Positions 1-9,621 of a stretch of DNA of 64,000 nucleotides are shown here, one piece after another (within the stretch, counting starts at the first letter, position 1; each line of letters starts with the position of its first letter). This stretch comes from JBIOXB01 sp050732395. Its GTDB lineage: Bacteria; Zhuqueibacterota; Zhuqueibacteria; Zhuqueibacterales; Zhuqueibacteraceae. A program made the position numbers and the translations under genes. Below the pieces are notes generated by a model. It searched no databases. It saw only the letters and a list, made by a program, of their open reading frames with translations, and was not told where the DNA came from. The stretch covers positions 21,522-85,521 of the forward strand of contig JBOHQX010000398.1 of the NCBI GenBank assembly GCA_050732395.1, read 5' to 3'.

Positions 1-821
1 CCGATATCGATGCCGGCGTCAAGATAACCGCCCCAGCTCCAAGGCCCGTTGATGACCATCGCGGCATTGTTTTGTTTGAAAAGTTGATTGACCAGATTGA
101 GATCGCATTCGTGGGGCACGATCTTCTCTTCACGTAATCGCACAATGAATTCACAGGCTGCAATTGTGGCTGGGGTATTGAGCGTGGGATGCGCTTCGCC
201 ATCCATTACCCAGCCGCCGTACCCTCCCAGGAAGGGGATGAAGAAAAACGGCTCGATGAAATTCCACGCCAGAGCATATTGATCGATTTTGCCATCGCCG
301 TCCGTATCTTTGCTGAGATGGCGGCCCATCTCCATGAGCTCGGCAGAGGTGCGCGGCGGGTGCGGTACCAGCTTTTTATTGTAGACCAGGGTAAGGTGAT
401 TCCCGACGCGATCGGCGAGCAGATACAGGTTGCCCTGATATTTTACCGGTGCGATGGGATCGAATTGCGCCAATTCTGCTGCAGAAAAAAAATCGTTCAG
501 CGGTTGAATGATGCCCAGGACGTGAAAGACGCCCACCATATCCGCCGGCCCATAAACCAAATCCGGCCCGCTGCCGCCCTGAGCGGCGATGATGAAATTG
601 CTGCGTATTTCCTCGGTTTCATAATAGATCTCGCTCGCACGAATGCCTGGGTTCTGCCTTTGAAAACGGGCCAGCAACGTATCCAACACCACGCGGCCGG
701 CGGGTAAATCCTGGGTCCAAATGACGAGATCATTCGGGTCGCGTTCCACGCTTCCGAAGGCGAGAAAAAACACCGTCAATACGAACAGCAACGCTACGAT
801 GACGAGTGTGAATTTTTCCAT
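1..821 (-). CDS. ABC transporter sugar-binding protein (MalE-type), partial
   Basis: The reading frame starts at the ATG at 821 and runs off the left edge, so about 273 N-terminal residues are visible. An N-terminal hydrophobic stretch (MEKFTLVIVALLFVLTVFF) is a signal peptide or anchor. The body has features of the extracellular solute-binding family 1: an early LVIWTQ strand, GPDLVYGPAD, a KLVPHPPRTSAELMEMG segment as in MalE, a GDGKIDQYALAWN segment, and AAMVINGPWSW near the cut. It should bind a sugar or oligosaccharide in the periplasm and deliver it to an ABC permease. Any permease or ATPase genes would lie to the left of the window. The family is confident; the substrate is unknown. 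Confidence 0.85.
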   Translation of the reverse strand, partial: MEKFTLVIVALLFVLTVFFLAFGSVERDPNDLVIWTQDLPAGRVVLDTLLARFQRQNPGIRASEIYYETEEIRSNFIIAAQGGSGPDLVYGPADMVGVFHVLGIIQPLNDFFSAAELAQFDPIAPVKYQGNLYLLADRVGNHLTLVYNKKLVPHPPRTSAELMEMGRHLSKDTDGDGKIDQYALAWNFIEPFFFIPFLGGYGGWVMDGEAHPTLNTPATIAACEFIVRLREEKIVPHECDLNLVNQLFKQNNAAMVINGPWSWGGYLDAGIDI

Positions 822-877
822 GCAGGTTGTGGAATGAAGTTCAGCCAAGGACGCCGGGGATTACTGCAAGCGCGGGC

Positions 878-906
878 AATATAGTAAGGGACGTGTAAAA
901 CCGCAA
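878..906 (-). promoter_or_regulatory. Predicted vegetative promoter for the sugar-binding protein
   Basis: On the minus strand a TTGCGG -35 box (901-906) and a TATATT -10 box (878-883) are separated by exactly 17 nt, about 57 nt upstream of the ATG at 821. The -10 matches the other predicted promoters of this window. Confidence 0.5.
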
Positions 907-929
907 GGGAAAAGGAGGGAGGGGAAGGA

Positions 930-988
930 GATGATTGAGAATAGAGGATGGAGGCGCGTGGATGATTGATCGTGGATAGTGAATGGTA
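930..988. repeat. Degenerate heptanucleotide-like tract
   Basis: Purine-rich intergenic DNA in which GATNNTG-like words recur roughly every 7 nt (GATGATT, GATCGTG, GATAGTG). It is much less regular than the heptad tracts at 29384 and 57996 and may be chance. Confidence 0.25.
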
Positions 989-1026
989 GCGCTGAATGGT
1001 AGGAGCGTGGTCAATAATAACTCAGG

Positions 1027-2805
1027 TTACAAACTGCGCAAATATTCCTGCGCTTTGTAAACGGCTTCACTGGTGGGATATTCGGCAATGACGCGATTGA
1101 AGGCCGTGCGCGCCTCGTCCGGGCGCTTTAAAAACATGTAGGCCTTGCCCAGCATGAGCAGGGCATTGTCTTTCTTCAAGGATTTCTCGAATGCCAAAAC
1201 CCGATTGAACGCTGCGATAGCGTCCTGAAGATTGTTGGCCTGCAATTGCGCTTCTCCCATCCAATAGTAGCAATTGCTGGCCAAAATATGATTCGGATAT
1301 TCCTCAATCAAGATAGAGAGCCTGTATACGGCTTCGGCGTAACGGCCTGTATAAAAATCATACAGCGCATTTTCGTAACCGTTTGAGAATGAGCTGGTTT
1401 TTGCCAACAACGCGTTGTCCAGCGCGCGGTTCATGTCTGGGCTCTTCTCAGTGAATCCATCATTGGAAGAAGCAGGTTGCCTGCCATCTGCATCGACGGG
1501 CGCAGCGTTTGCATTCAAGTTGAGATAGTCCGGCGGACGATTGGTCTGTTCCGCTTCACTATTCAGCATTTGCATGGTTTGCTCCAGAGCAGTCGAGCCC
1601 TCCGTCGATTCCTCTTCAAGATTCATGAAGGGATCGGCTCTAAGCGTGGCCGTGCCAGACGCATTCTCATAGCGGTTGGCAAGGCGATCCAAACGCTGTT
1701 CGAATGCCGCGGAATCTGCGCCCGCACCGTCTTCCGCCAGGTTGAATTCGTCCTTTGATGAGCCCGCGGCGGCCGCCTCCGGCGCGTCCTCGTATTCCTG
1801 TTCGAGCAGTTGTAAACGCGCTTCCAATTCGGAAAAATCGTCCGGCGCCGTTTCAATCTGCGTCTCCGTTCGTTCGCCGTCGCCAAGGCTCGTTGCCGGT
1901 GCGTCGTCGTATTCGGCTTCCAATTGATTCAAGCGGGCTTCCAACGTGGAGAGATCGAACGTCGTTTCGGCGTCAGAGGAATTTTCTTCAGAGTCCTTGC
2001 TCACGAGACTCGGAGCGGCATCGTCGGAATTCATTGGCGCGGAGTTTTCGGGTTCGGCTTCAAGCTCGTCCTCCATTGAAAAACGATCTGTTTGATCTTG
2101 CCCGGAAGAGTCGGTCGCAGGATCGCTGGCCTCGGCATCCTGCGCCTGAGACTCGTCGCCTCCACGCTCTTCTGTCCATACTTCATCGACTGACAGCCGT
2201 TCGCTTTCCAAGCCTTCGTCTGGTGAATTCTCTTTGCCTGTGAAAAAGGTCAATCCTATGCGGGCGGTGAAGTATCCGTCCGGCTGTGGATCGGGGGCAA
2301 AACCGTTCAACGGCTGCGCCTCCATGAAATGATAATCGCCGTGCAGGTGCAGTGCGATTTGCGGCTCCAGCTTGACGCGCACACCCGCGCCCGCGATGCC
2401 GGCCACATAGAACTGGCGCCTGGAGTTACCCACCTGTATGCTTTCCAGTCCGCCCCCGGCTTTAAGATATGGATTGACGATCGCGTCCGTTGCCATGGAA
2501 TAATCAAACAGCAAATCCAGGCCGAATAAACTGGCTTCACGCGAATTGAGGAAAGTCACGCCCGGAACCGTGACGGTTTGTTGGAAGGGCAGGGAGGAGT
2601 AGTCCAGGGCGATGCTCGCCCCCAGGCGCGGCATCAGCCCTCGCCCGACGCTGGCTTGCAGGCCTAGCCCGAGCTGGGCATCGACACTATTGGTAAATTT
2701 CTGCGTGCCGGCGCTGGTGCCGAGCTGCCAGCCGTATGGCGATTGCGCGAAAGCTGGAGGGATGCACAAGCTGAGCACCGCCCAAATGCGAAAACTGAGG
2801 TTCAT
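1027..2805 (-). CDS. Outer-membrane beta-barrel protein with acidic linker and C-terminal TPRs
   Basis: 592 residues from the ATG at 2805, which opens directly with a signal peptide (MNLSFRIWAVLSLCIPPAFA). An upstream in-frame extension exists but runs through a stem-loop, so I reject it. Residues about 21-190 look like an eight-stranded OmpA-type barrel (GLGLQASVGRGLMPRLGAS, closing with ARIGLTFF). A very acidic linker follows, holding at least three copies of a helix of the form LEARLxxLExEYxDAP. The last ~110 residues are TPR repeats like those of YbgF/CpoB (YPNHILASNCYYWMGEAQ). Its tandem neighbour 2995-4176 has the same plan, so the two arose by duplication. A structural or cell-envelope scaffold role is inferred. 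Confidence 0.8.
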   Translation of the reverse strand: MNLSFRIWAVLSLCIPPAFAQSPYGWQLGTSAGTQKFTNSVDAQLGLGLQASVGRGLMPRLGASIALDYSSLPFQQTVTVPGVTFLNSREASLFGLDLLFDYSMATDAIVNPYLKAGGGLESIQVGNSRRQFYVAGIAGAGVRVKLEPQIALHLHGDYHFMEAQPLNGFAPDPQPDGYFTARIGLTFFTGKENSPDEGLESERLSVDEVWTEERGGDESQAQDAEASDPATDSSGQDQTDRFSMEDELEAEPENSAPMNSDDAAPSLVSKDSEENSSDAETTFDLSTLEARLNQLEAEYDDAPATSLGDGERTETQIETAPDDFSELEARLQLLEQEYEDAPEAAAAGSSKDEFNLAEDGAGADSAAFEQRLDRLANRYENASGTATLRADPFMNLEEESTEGSTALEQTMQMLNSEAEQTNRPPDYLNLNANAAPVDADGRQPASSNDGFTEKSPDMNRALDNALLAKTSSFSNGYENALYDFYTGRYAEAVYRLSILIEEYPNHILASNCYYWMGEAQLQANNLQDAIAAFNRVLAFEKSLKKDNALLMLGKAYMFLKRPDEARTAFNRVIAEYPTSEAVYKAQEYLRSL

Positions 2806-2897
2806 GATATGAGATTTTTTCACCGCGATGGCTCGGCGCCAACAAGCCGTGACCATGGGTGTTGCACTCGCAACCAAAAAGGACAAAATGATCAACA

Positions 2898-2925
2898 ACG
2901 GAACGATCTTCTGGGATCGTTCCGT
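2898..2925 (-). terminator. Stem-loop between the two OMP/TPR genes
   Basis: Perfect 11-bp inverted repeat (ACGGAACGATC / GATCGTTCCGT) with a 6-nt loop, just downstream of the 2995-4176 gene. There is no strong T-tract, so it may be an attenuating or mRNA-stabilising hairpin rather than a full terminator. Confidence 0.5.
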
Positions 2926-2994
2926 CGTCAATTATTTTGTCCACTGAACACTTTGCTCTTTTTACAGCGATGAGCTGCTCTTGGAATAATCGGA

Positions 2995-4176
2995 CTACAT
3001 TTGATTGAGCATCGCTTCGGCCTTGGGCACGAACTCGCTGTTGGGGAACTCTCGAATCAGGCGATTCAGCGCCTCGCGCGCCTCTTCCTTGCGGTTGAGC
3101 TGATTGTAGGATTTCCCGAGAACCAGCAGCGCATCGTCTTTCTTGAGTGAGCGCGACGCTTCCAACACCTGGCTCAGCTCGGTGACCGCGTCTTGATAGT
3201 TACCGAGATTGAATTGCGCTTCACCGTTCCAGTAGTGGCAACTGCTGACCAGCGAATGCGTGGGAAATTGGTTAATCAAGTCCGTGAACATCTGAATCGC
3301 TTGCGGATAACGCTTGGCGTAGAAATTGCTCAGGGCCTGCTCGTAGACGCGCGAAAAGCCGGCATTTGCTTCTGCGCTCATCGCGGGACCGGCCGCTTGC
3401 ATGTCACCCACCTGCCTCTTGCCTTCATTGACCGCCGACATCAACGAAGAGATCTCGCGTTCTTTGTTGTCGATGTCTTGATTGATTTCGTCAACTTGCG
3501 ATTTCAAGCGCACGTAATCCTGCATGTTGCCCCCGCTGCCGGCGGAGGTTTCCATCTCATTCATGCGCTCTTCCATGGAGCTGTCGAACTCTTCAACGGG
3601 CGCTTCTTCAACAAACATGTCCTCTTCGGAAGCGCCGCCCGGACCGCCGCCGAACATGAACGTCAAACCGAGGCGCCCGCTCGCGTAAGCGTTGTTCTTG
3701 ATCGTGCCGGAAATGTAGCGATTGTAAAGCGCATTGAAGCTCAATGCGACTTTTTCGTTCAGCAAAAAGCGGAAACCGGCACCGCCGACGGCGGTGACGT
3801 CGTTGAAGCGATTGGTGGCCACTGGATAGTTGACGCCGCCGCCGCCGAGCGCCAGATAGGGATGAAAAGCGCCTGCAGTGGCGAGCTCGACGTCCAGCAA
3901 CACGTTCCCATAAACAATGTTGAAACTCGGGCCGACGGTGAAAGGAAAGGTCGCATAACCGAGCGAGCCCGTGGCGCCAAAGCGATCGCTGAAGCGATAG
4001 CCGACTACGCCTTCTCCACCGATGCCGAATTGTGTCCCCGCGGCATTGTTAACCGGCTTCTGCGAGCCGGCGCCGAATCCGAGGAGGAATTTTCGCTCCA
4101 GGCTTTGTCCGAAAACTGCAACGCTGCCCATGTGCAAAACAGCCAAGAGTACAATCCTGAAACTCGAGTGCCGCAT
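2995..4176 (-). CDS. Outer-membrane beta-barrel protein with coiled coil and TPRs
   Basis: 393 residues. The ATG at 4176 is chosen because it has an AGGAGAG ribosome site 5 nt upstream and starts a signal peptide (MRHSSFRIVLLAVLHMGSVAVFG). Residues about 25-185 form a barrel-like domain (GFGAGSQKPVNNAAGTQFGI ... GRLGLTFMFGG). A coiled coil follows (YVRLKSQVDEINQDIDNKER), then C-terminal TPRs (FSRVYEQALSNFYAKRYPQA and FPTHSLVSSCHYWNGEAQFN). It is the upstream paralogue of 1027-2805. An anchored periplasmic TPR scaffold, analogous to CpoB/YbgF function but fused to a barrel, is inferred. Confidence 0.8.
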   Translation of the reverse strand: MRHSSFRIVLLAVLHMGSVAVFGQSLERKFLLGFGAGSQKPVNNAAGTQFGIGGEGVVGYRFSDRFGATGSLGYATFPFTVGPSFNIVYGNVLLDVELATAGAFHPYLALGGGGVNYPVATNRFNDVTAVGGAGFRFLLNEKVALSFNALYNRYISGTIKNNAYASGRLGLTFMFGGGPGGASEEDMFVEEAPVEEFDSSMEERMNEMETSAGSGGNMQDYVRLKSQVDEINQDIDNKEREISSLMSAVNEGKRQVGDMQAAGPAMSAEANAGFSRVYEQALSNFYAKRYPQAIQMFTDLINQFPTHSLVSSCHYWNGEAQFNLGNYQDAVTELSQVLEASRSLKKDDALLVLGKSYNQLNRKEEAREALNRLIREFPNSEFVPKAEAMLNQM

Positions 4177-4297
4177 AACGACTCTCCTGAATAAGCTTCC
4201 TTGCTTAAAAATGAACCGGGCTAATTCTGTGTATCCTGTGTTCATTCATGTCCAGTCAAAACATCTCCCAGGGGGTGAGCTGGATCCCCAAGATTGG

Positions 4298-4873
4298 TCA
4301 ATCCACTTTGTGATCTTCGACCTTCCGCGCGCGAGCAGAGGTGACCACGGGAAAAACGAAGTGAGGCTGCAGATCCGCCGGAATCACCTCGGTGACGCTG
4401 AGCTTTTGACCGGCGTAAATATTGTATGCCTCGACCAGCTCCTCCAATTTGCGCCGCAACGGCAACGCGCGCTCCCGCGAAACGCCAATCGTCGCTTCAT
4501 GCCGCATCGCCAGCAACGCCTCACCAATCTGCTCAAAGTAATAGTTCTGCATGGATTGGTGGATGAGCGCATGCACCGATTCTTTGACGACCTTCTCCTT
4601 GTCCACCAACGTTTGCAGCGATGATTTGAGATGAAAGAGATTGAGCTCTTTGACGAGCTGTGGTTCCTTGCCAAGATAAATAAAAAAAGACGGTTCTTTT
4701 TTGTAGTAATCCGTCTTGAGAGCGTGGTTGGTGAGCAGGTATTGCTCAACCAGCACGCGTTCGTTGAACGTGATTTTGCGATGTGAAAAGTAACGCAAGG
4801 AATTGGCTTCCGGATTGTACTCCGCGCGCACCATCAGGTCGGCGAAAGAGAAATAGAACAGCTCGCTCATCAT
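4298..4873 (-). CDS. Conserved hypothetical protein
   Basis: 191 residues with no recognised domain. GAAGGAAAG lies before two adjacent ATG codons (4873 and 4870). The sequence is mostly helical and soluble, with no signal peptide or membrane segment. Notable segments are YYKKEPSFFIYLGKEPQL and a basic/hydrophobic tail (FVFPVVTSARARKVEDHKVD). It is the last gene of the minus-strand run that contains aroB, 268 nt downstream of aroB. I cannot assign a function. Confidence 0.65.
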   Translation of the reverse strand: MMSELFYFSFADLMVRAEYNPEANSLRYFSHRKITFNERVLVEQYLLTNHALKTDYYKKEPSFFIYLGKEPQLVKELNLFHLKSSLQTLVDKEKVVKESVHALIHQSMQNYYFEQIGEALLAMRHEATIGVSRERALPLRRKLEELVEAYNIYAGQKLSVTEVIPADLQPHFVFPVVTSARARKVEDHKVD

Positions 4874-5141
4874 CGTGGCTTTCCTTCTTGCTTCAGTTGG
4901 CGTTGCGACGTTTACCGCCTATCGCCTCAGACAAAACATATGCCACGCACCACGCCGAAAAGGCCAAGCGCTCACTTCCCTGCAATTCGGGGTTTCATCC
5001 AATAACAACGGCTGCTTCTGTCAACTCCCTCGTACAAAAGTCCGTCGCTGCGTACTTCTGCTGGAAGACCATGAGATCGCAACTGATACAACGCGAATAC
5101 GAAAACGTCATTGTCTCAGTGTTGAGATCGGACTCTTTGCG

Positions 5142-6251
5142 CTAATTTAATTTTTGCGTGAACGCAGCGACGGCATAGCGCGTTGCTTCATCCGCGTGGG
5201 CCCGGGGCCAGAGCGCCGTGCATGCAGCGGCGCCGAGGGCATGCAGCAGTACGAGCCGCGGTGCGCCGCGCTGCGCTTTCTTATCGCGCTGCATGAATTC
5301 TCCGACTTCATCCACATGGATACCTGCAAGCTCGACCGTTAGCGGAAGGCGGCGCAGGAAATTGTCCAGACGCTGAAAATCTGGCGCGGTGAGCGTGCCG
5401 GCAATTTTGCTGAGATAGGCCTCGGCCAGCATGCCCAAGAGTACCGCTTCACCGTGGCGCAACACGTCAAACTTGCCTGCGGCTTCCAGCGCGTGGCCGA
5501 CGGTATGGCCGAAGTTCAACAAGGCCCGCAAGCCGGATTCTTCGCGCTCGTCGCGGCTCACGATTTCCGCCTTGATTCTGCAACTCTGCGCAATGATAGG
5601 GGTGAGAAGGTTGGAATCCAACGCGAGGATGTGGGGAAGGTTCTGTTCTATTATCTCAAAATAGGAAGCATCGGCAATCAACGCGTGCTTTATGATTTCC
5701 GCCAGGCCGCAAATCAATTCGCGGTGCGGCAGCGTCGCCAGGCTATCGGTGTCGATCACGACCATCTGCGGCTGGTGAAAGGCACCGATCATGTTCTTGC
5801 CCAGACGATGATTCACACCCACTTTGCCGCCGATGCTGGCGTCGACCTGTGCCAGTAAAGTGGTCGGGATTTGCACAAAACGCACGCCCCGCATATAGGC
5901 GGCGGCGACAAACCCCGCCAAATCACCGATCACGCCTCCGCCCAATGCGAGGACGACCGTTTCGCGATCACAACGAGCTTGCAGCATTTTTGCAATGAGG
6001 CGATTGAAAGTTGCCAAGGTCTTATGGCGCTCGCCGTCCGGCACCATGAGCTTTTCAATGGCAAAGCCGGCCTGCTCCAGACTCGAAATCAGAAGCATGC
6101 TCCAATGTTGATCGACAACCGGATTCGTGACGAGGACGAGCCGCGAGGCAGGAAATTTTTCCCGCATCCATTCGCCGGTTCTTTGCAAAATGCCGGCGCC
6201 GATATGGATCGGATAACTGCGCTCGCCTAGTTCGACGTTGATGGTTTGCAT
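5142..6251 (-). CDS. aroB: 3-dehydroquinate synthase
   Basis: 369 residues, close to E. coli AroB (362). It catalyses the second shikimate-pathway step, DAHP to 3-dehydroquinate, using NAD and a divalent metal in the cytoplasm. Hallmarks seen are the GGGVIGDLAGFVAA glycine-rich NAD segment, the PTTLLAQVDASIGGKVGVN motif, KNMIGAFHQP, and the metal-ligand region with LNFGHTVGHALE. AGGAAC precedes the ATG. It lies in a minus-strand run with cell-envelope genes rather than with other aro genes, so regulation is likely shared with the upstream genes. Confidence 0.96.
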   Translation of the reverse strand: MQTINVELGERSYPIHIGAGILQRTGEWMREKFPASRLVLVTNPVVDQHWSMLLISSLEQAGFAIEKLMVPDGERHKTLATFNRLIAKMLQARCDRETVVLALGGGVIGDLAGFVAAAYMRGVRFVQIPTTLLAQVDASIGGKVGVNHRLGKNMIGAFHQPQMVVIDTDSLATLPHRELICGLAEIIKHALIADASYFEIIEQNLPHILALDSNLLTPIIAQSCRIKAEIVSRDEREESGLRALLNFGHTVGHALEAAGKFDVLRHGEAVLLGMLAEAYLSKIAGTLTAPDFQRLDNFLRRLPLTVELAGIHVDEVGEFMQRDKKAQRGAPRLVLLHALGAAACTALWPRAHADEATRYAVAAFTQKLN

Positions 6252-6322
6252 GTCTTGTTCCTATGGACGCCCTGCGCCTATACCGTGCCCCAAGCCAACC
6301 AAGTTCACTGCGGGATCCTTTT

Positions 6323-8728
6323 TCATTGGACAAAAAAGCTCACCTCACGTTTCGTGACGTTTGCGCACCTGTCCTGGGCTTCCGCAACCAGCTCGTGCCG
6401 GCCGGGCGACAAGGGAATGGAGGGACGAGAGAAGATGATTTCTCTTTCCGGATCATACTCCGCGATCAGCTTGACGCCGTCCAGGCGCAGTTGAATGGCG
6501 CGCTCGGACTCGAATCCCGAGGTGCTGTCATCCACGTGAAATCTGATCAGCGGGCGGCGATCGCTGAGCGTCGCGCCGGGCGAGGGCGTTTGCAGGATGA
6601 GCACCGGCGGCTCGTCGTCGCGGATCACCGCGAAATCTTCCAAACTGTAGATTTCGGCGGACAGCGTTTTCTTGTCGGGATTGGCCTCGGATTTCATGAA
6701 AACCCAGCGCTCCTGGACGGAACCCTTGGCGCGGTCACGATAGCAGATGCCCAGTTTTTGTGGATTGCTGACCGTATCCGGATAACTGAGCTCGACTCTC
6801 GCCGCCGAACGCAGGGGTGCATCTTGCGGCTCCGCCCGGTAAATCGGGCCATGCACCCGGGTATCGGTTATGCGCTGATCCAACATGTGCACGCGACCGT
6901 AGATCGGCCAGTATACGCCAGCGGCGTCAAAACGCACTTGCATATGGCCGTCGTTGGAAGCGAAGCGGCCGCCCCGGTTGGGAAGAATGCCGACGTTGCC
7001 GAAAGCCTCACGCCAACGCACGGTGCTGTCCTGGCCGGCGGCCGCCACTTCCAGCCACACCGAATCGGCGTCGAGATCCGACAAAGCCACCGCACCGCTG
7101 TAGCGATTCGGCTCTTGCGGGATCAATTCAGCAAAGATCTCCCGTTCGTGCGTGGACAGAATCACGCGCGGCGCCGTGAACATGGGAAAATTTGAAGTCA
7201 CTTCCAACTGCAAGAAATGTGGATAAAAATCCTTGACGACAATCAATGACTCTTGTCGCGGCACACGCGAAGAATCCCTCGCGATGAAATAGGGAAAGGA
7301 TAAAATGCCATGACGATCGCGCGCTTGCACGCGAATCAGCTTGCTATGGTTGGGGGTAACCACGAAGTTTTGCGCGGCACTTTCGAACGCGTTGGCATTG
7401 GCCGGCCCAAGCGCCGTGGTTTCATCGGTGGCGCCCGCGACAAAGGAATCGGCGGCGAGAGGGGAAGAAAACGGCCTGGCCGGCAACGCGCGCCAGAGCG
7501 GTGCGGTATGATGCCAGGTCTTTTCCGCAACTTCGTGAGTTTCGACCAGAGCCAGGTTGCGTTCCTCCGAGGGCTCGATCTGCAATGCCATTTTTCCCGA
7601 CGTGGAAGGGAAAGACTGGACGTTCAAGTAAAAGGGAGGACCGGCGAGCAGTGTTCCTTCGACGACGGTGGCGTTACCGAAAAAGTCTTCAGCCACGACG
7701 CGGAAATCATGAAGCCCCCAGGAGAGCCCCGCGCCGGCATCATGATCGGTGATTGAATCCTGAGGGGCTGGATGGGTTTGCCCGGAAGCGGCAATGACAA
7801 CGGCCCCCGCTTCAGAATTGAGCTGCGAGTAAAAGGCCAGCGTATTCCCGGGTTCACGATAAAGCTTATCAAACGTTCCCCAGCCACGCCGCTGCAGAAA
7901 ATAGTCCTGCATGAGCTCGATTAATTTGTTGTCTGCATAGGAAAAACGGTCGCATTGCAATTGAAATTGCAGCGTGCTGTCCACGTAAAGCTGGTAGCGA
8001 TACACGTTGAACTGATTATTCGCGCCGTCGGCTTGATCGTAAGCGTCAACGGCAAAACCGACTTTGCCGTACACTCGAATCGGTTCGGCGATCTTCAGCC
8101 TGCCGTTGGCGGCGACGGGTTTGAACGCCTTGGTGAGAAAGTCACCGTCGATCATCGCGCCGACCGACAACGGCGAGACCACGATTTCCTTTACAGTCGG
8201 ACGAATCTTGTCGACGATCTCAAATCTCTTGAGCAATGGATTTATGGGAAGATTGCGCGCATCGCGCATTTCGAAATGCAAATGCGGGACGCCGATGCCG
8301 CTTTGCCCGGTATAACCGAGCAGCTCGCCCTGTTGCACCGGCAAGGCGCCTGCTGCGAAATATTTTTCCATGCGAAACTCGCCTTGCCGTTCTTGCTCGG
8401 TTTCCGCAAGGGCTTGCAGCTTGTCATTGAAGCGCTCGAGGTGAGCATACACGGCGACCTCGCCGGTGTCCAGGCGTAAATACAACACCCGCCCGTAGCC
8501 AAATGGCGAGATTCCCATGCGCTCGATATAGCCACTGCGCGTGGCAAAAATCTTATAGCCGGTCTGATTCCACGTTTTCACGTCGATCGCGGCATGGAAG
8601 CGCCTCGGGCGCGCTTCACCGAAGCCGGAGGTCATGTATCTGCTGGCGTCCGTGGGCCAAAGATAATCTTGCCCCCAGGTCGGATCTGTGCACCAAGCCA
8701 TGAAAGCCAATACCCAGAGCTTGTTCAT
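6323..8728 (-). CDS. M23-family (LytM-like) metallopeptidase with C-terminal extension
   Basis: 801 residues, exported (MNKLWVLAFMAWCTDPTWG signal). The M23 domain is N-terminal. The zinc ligands H45 and D49 (RFHAAIDVK) and the HLH motif at 149-151 (VPHLHFEMRD) are all present, as is YAHLERF near residue 96, so it should be active against peptidoglycan cross-links or activate amidases. The remaining ~600 residues are beta-rich, Ig-like segments ending in a bacterial Ig-type domain (LSPGRHELVAEAQDRCANVT). The start codon overlaps the stop of the upstream phosphodiesterase (TAATG), so translation is probably coupled; AAGGA lies upstream. Confidence 0.85.
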   Translation of the reverse strand: MNKLWVLAFMAWCTDPTWGQDYLWPTDASRYMTSGFGEARPRRFHAAIDVKTWNQTGYKIFATRSGYIERMGISPFGYGRVLYLRLDTGEVAVYAHLERFNDKLQALAETEQERQGEFRMEKYFAAGALPVQQGELLGYTGQSGIGVPHLHFEMRDARNLPINPLLKRFEIVDKIRPTVKEIVVSPLSVGAMIDGDFLTKAFKPVAANGRLKIAEPIRVYGKVGFAVDAYDQADGANNQFNVYRYQLYVDSTLQFQLQCDRFSYADNKLIELMQDYFLQRRGWGTFDKLYREPGNTLAFYSQLNSEAGAVVIAASGQTHPAPQDSITDHDAGAGLSWGLHDFRVVAEDFFGNATVVEGTLLAGPPFYLNVQSFPSTSGKMALQIEPSEERNLALVETHEVAEKTWHHTAPLWRALPARPFSSPLAADSFVAGATDETTALGPANANAFESAAQNFVVTPNHSKLIRVQARDRHGILSFPYFIARDSSRVPRQESLIVVKDFYPHFLQLEVTSNFPMFTAPRVILSTHEREIFAELIPQEPNRYSGAVALSDLDADSVWLEVAAAGQDSTVRWREAFGNVGILPNRGGRFASNDGHMQVRFDAAGVYWPIYGRVHMLDQRITDTRVHGPIYRAEPQDAPLRSAARVELSYPDTVSNPQKLGICYRDRAKGSVQERWVFMKSEANPDKKTLSAEIYSLEDFAVIRDDEPPVLILQTPSPGATLSDRRPLIRFHVDDSTSGFESERAIQLRLDGVKLIAEYDPEREIIFSRPSIPLSPGRHELVAEAQDRCANVTKREVSFFVQ

Positions 8729-9621
8729 TAAAGTTGATTCCTTTTCAAGATCTTATGCAAAGTCAATGGGTCGTCCGTGATGATTCCGTCGACGCCGAGC
8801 TGAATGACGCGTTTCATCGCGGCCGCTGTATCCGCGCCCCAGACTGAAAGGTAAAAGCCCAAAGCGCGCACGCGTTCGATTAGGCGCGGCGAGAGCACGC
8901 GGGCATGCAGATGAAGCGCCTGCACGCCGGTCCATTTGCGAAAAGTGGCCTTCGGGCCGTTGCTCATCAGATTCCCAGTTAACAGCAATCCAGTGGGCAG
9001 GCGCGCCTCGAGGCGCGACACCCGGCGCAATACCAGTGGATTGAATGAAGAGATGAGACAGCGCCGCTCGGCACGATGGCGATACAGGGTATCAATCAAA
9101 CCGTCGAGATGTTTCTTTTGCACGGCGGCCATGGCTTTGATCTCAATATTGAGCAGGCATCGTCCGGCTGCCAATTCCAAAACTTCATTCAAAGTCGGAA
9201 TTCTTTCTTTCGCGAAGCGTGGGCCGAACCAGGTGCCGGCGCTGAGGCGGCGCAGGTCTTCGATCGTGCGGGTGCGTACATAGCCACGGCCGTTGGTCGT
9301 GCGATTGAGTGTGGCATCGTGCAAGACGATCCAATCATCGGTTCTACACAAGCGAATGTCGAACTCGAGGCCGTCGGCGCCTTGATGGAGTGCGCGTTCA
9401 AAGGCCGCAAGCGTGTTCTCCGGCGCGACGTTCCGCGCGCCGCGATGCGCAAAATTCAGCGGCGCGGATTCTTGCAAGCGTTCGAGGAATGATTTTTCCA
9501 AGTATAAAGGGCGTTGATATGTGAACGGAAATCCCAGAGAAAAAGGACCAAACAATTTGAGGCAATGCCATGGCGCCGAAGGTAACGTGCTGAAATTAAA
9601 AGCATCTATCAAAAAATACAA
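8728..9621 (-). CDS. Glycerophosphodiester phosphodiesterase family protein
   Basis: Hydrolyses glycerophosphodiesters to glycerol-3-phosphate and an alcohol. The GDPD core is clear: FAHRGARNVAPENT, the metal ligands in EFDIRL, VLHDATLNRTTNG, and LNIEIK further on. The C-terminus VWGADTAAAMKRVIQLGVDG is typical. The start is uncertain: there is no ATG before the catalytic core, and the longest frame uses a TTG at 9621 that overlaps the glycosyltransferase upstream by 13 nt. A later TTG is possible. The stop overlaps the next gene's ATG by one base. Confidence 0.85.
   Translation of the reverse strand: MYFLIDAFNFSTLPSAPWHCLKLFGPFSLGFPFTYQRPLYLEKSFLERLQESAPLNFAHRGARNVAPENTLAAFERALHQGADGLEFDIRLCRTDDWIVLHDATLNRTTNGRGYVRTRTIEDLRRLSAGTWFGPRFAKERIPTLNEVLELAAGRCLLNIEIKAMAAVQKKHLDGLIDTLYRHRAERRCLISSFNPLVLRRVSRLEARLPTGLLLTGNLMSNGPKATFRKWTGVQALHLHARVLSPRLIERVRALGFYLSVWGADTAAAMKRVIQLGVDGIITDDPLTLHKILKRNQL

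Noticed and set aside
2806..2931. Longer N-terminus for the acidic barrel/TPR protein
   Set aside because: It would run through a stem-loop and place the signal peptide 42 residues in; the ATG at 2805 starts directly at the signal peptide.
3193..4194. 333-codon plus-strand frame antisense to the upstream barrel/TPR gene
   Set aside because: The minus-strand protein has a signal peptide, barrel and TPRs; the antisense translation has no domain.
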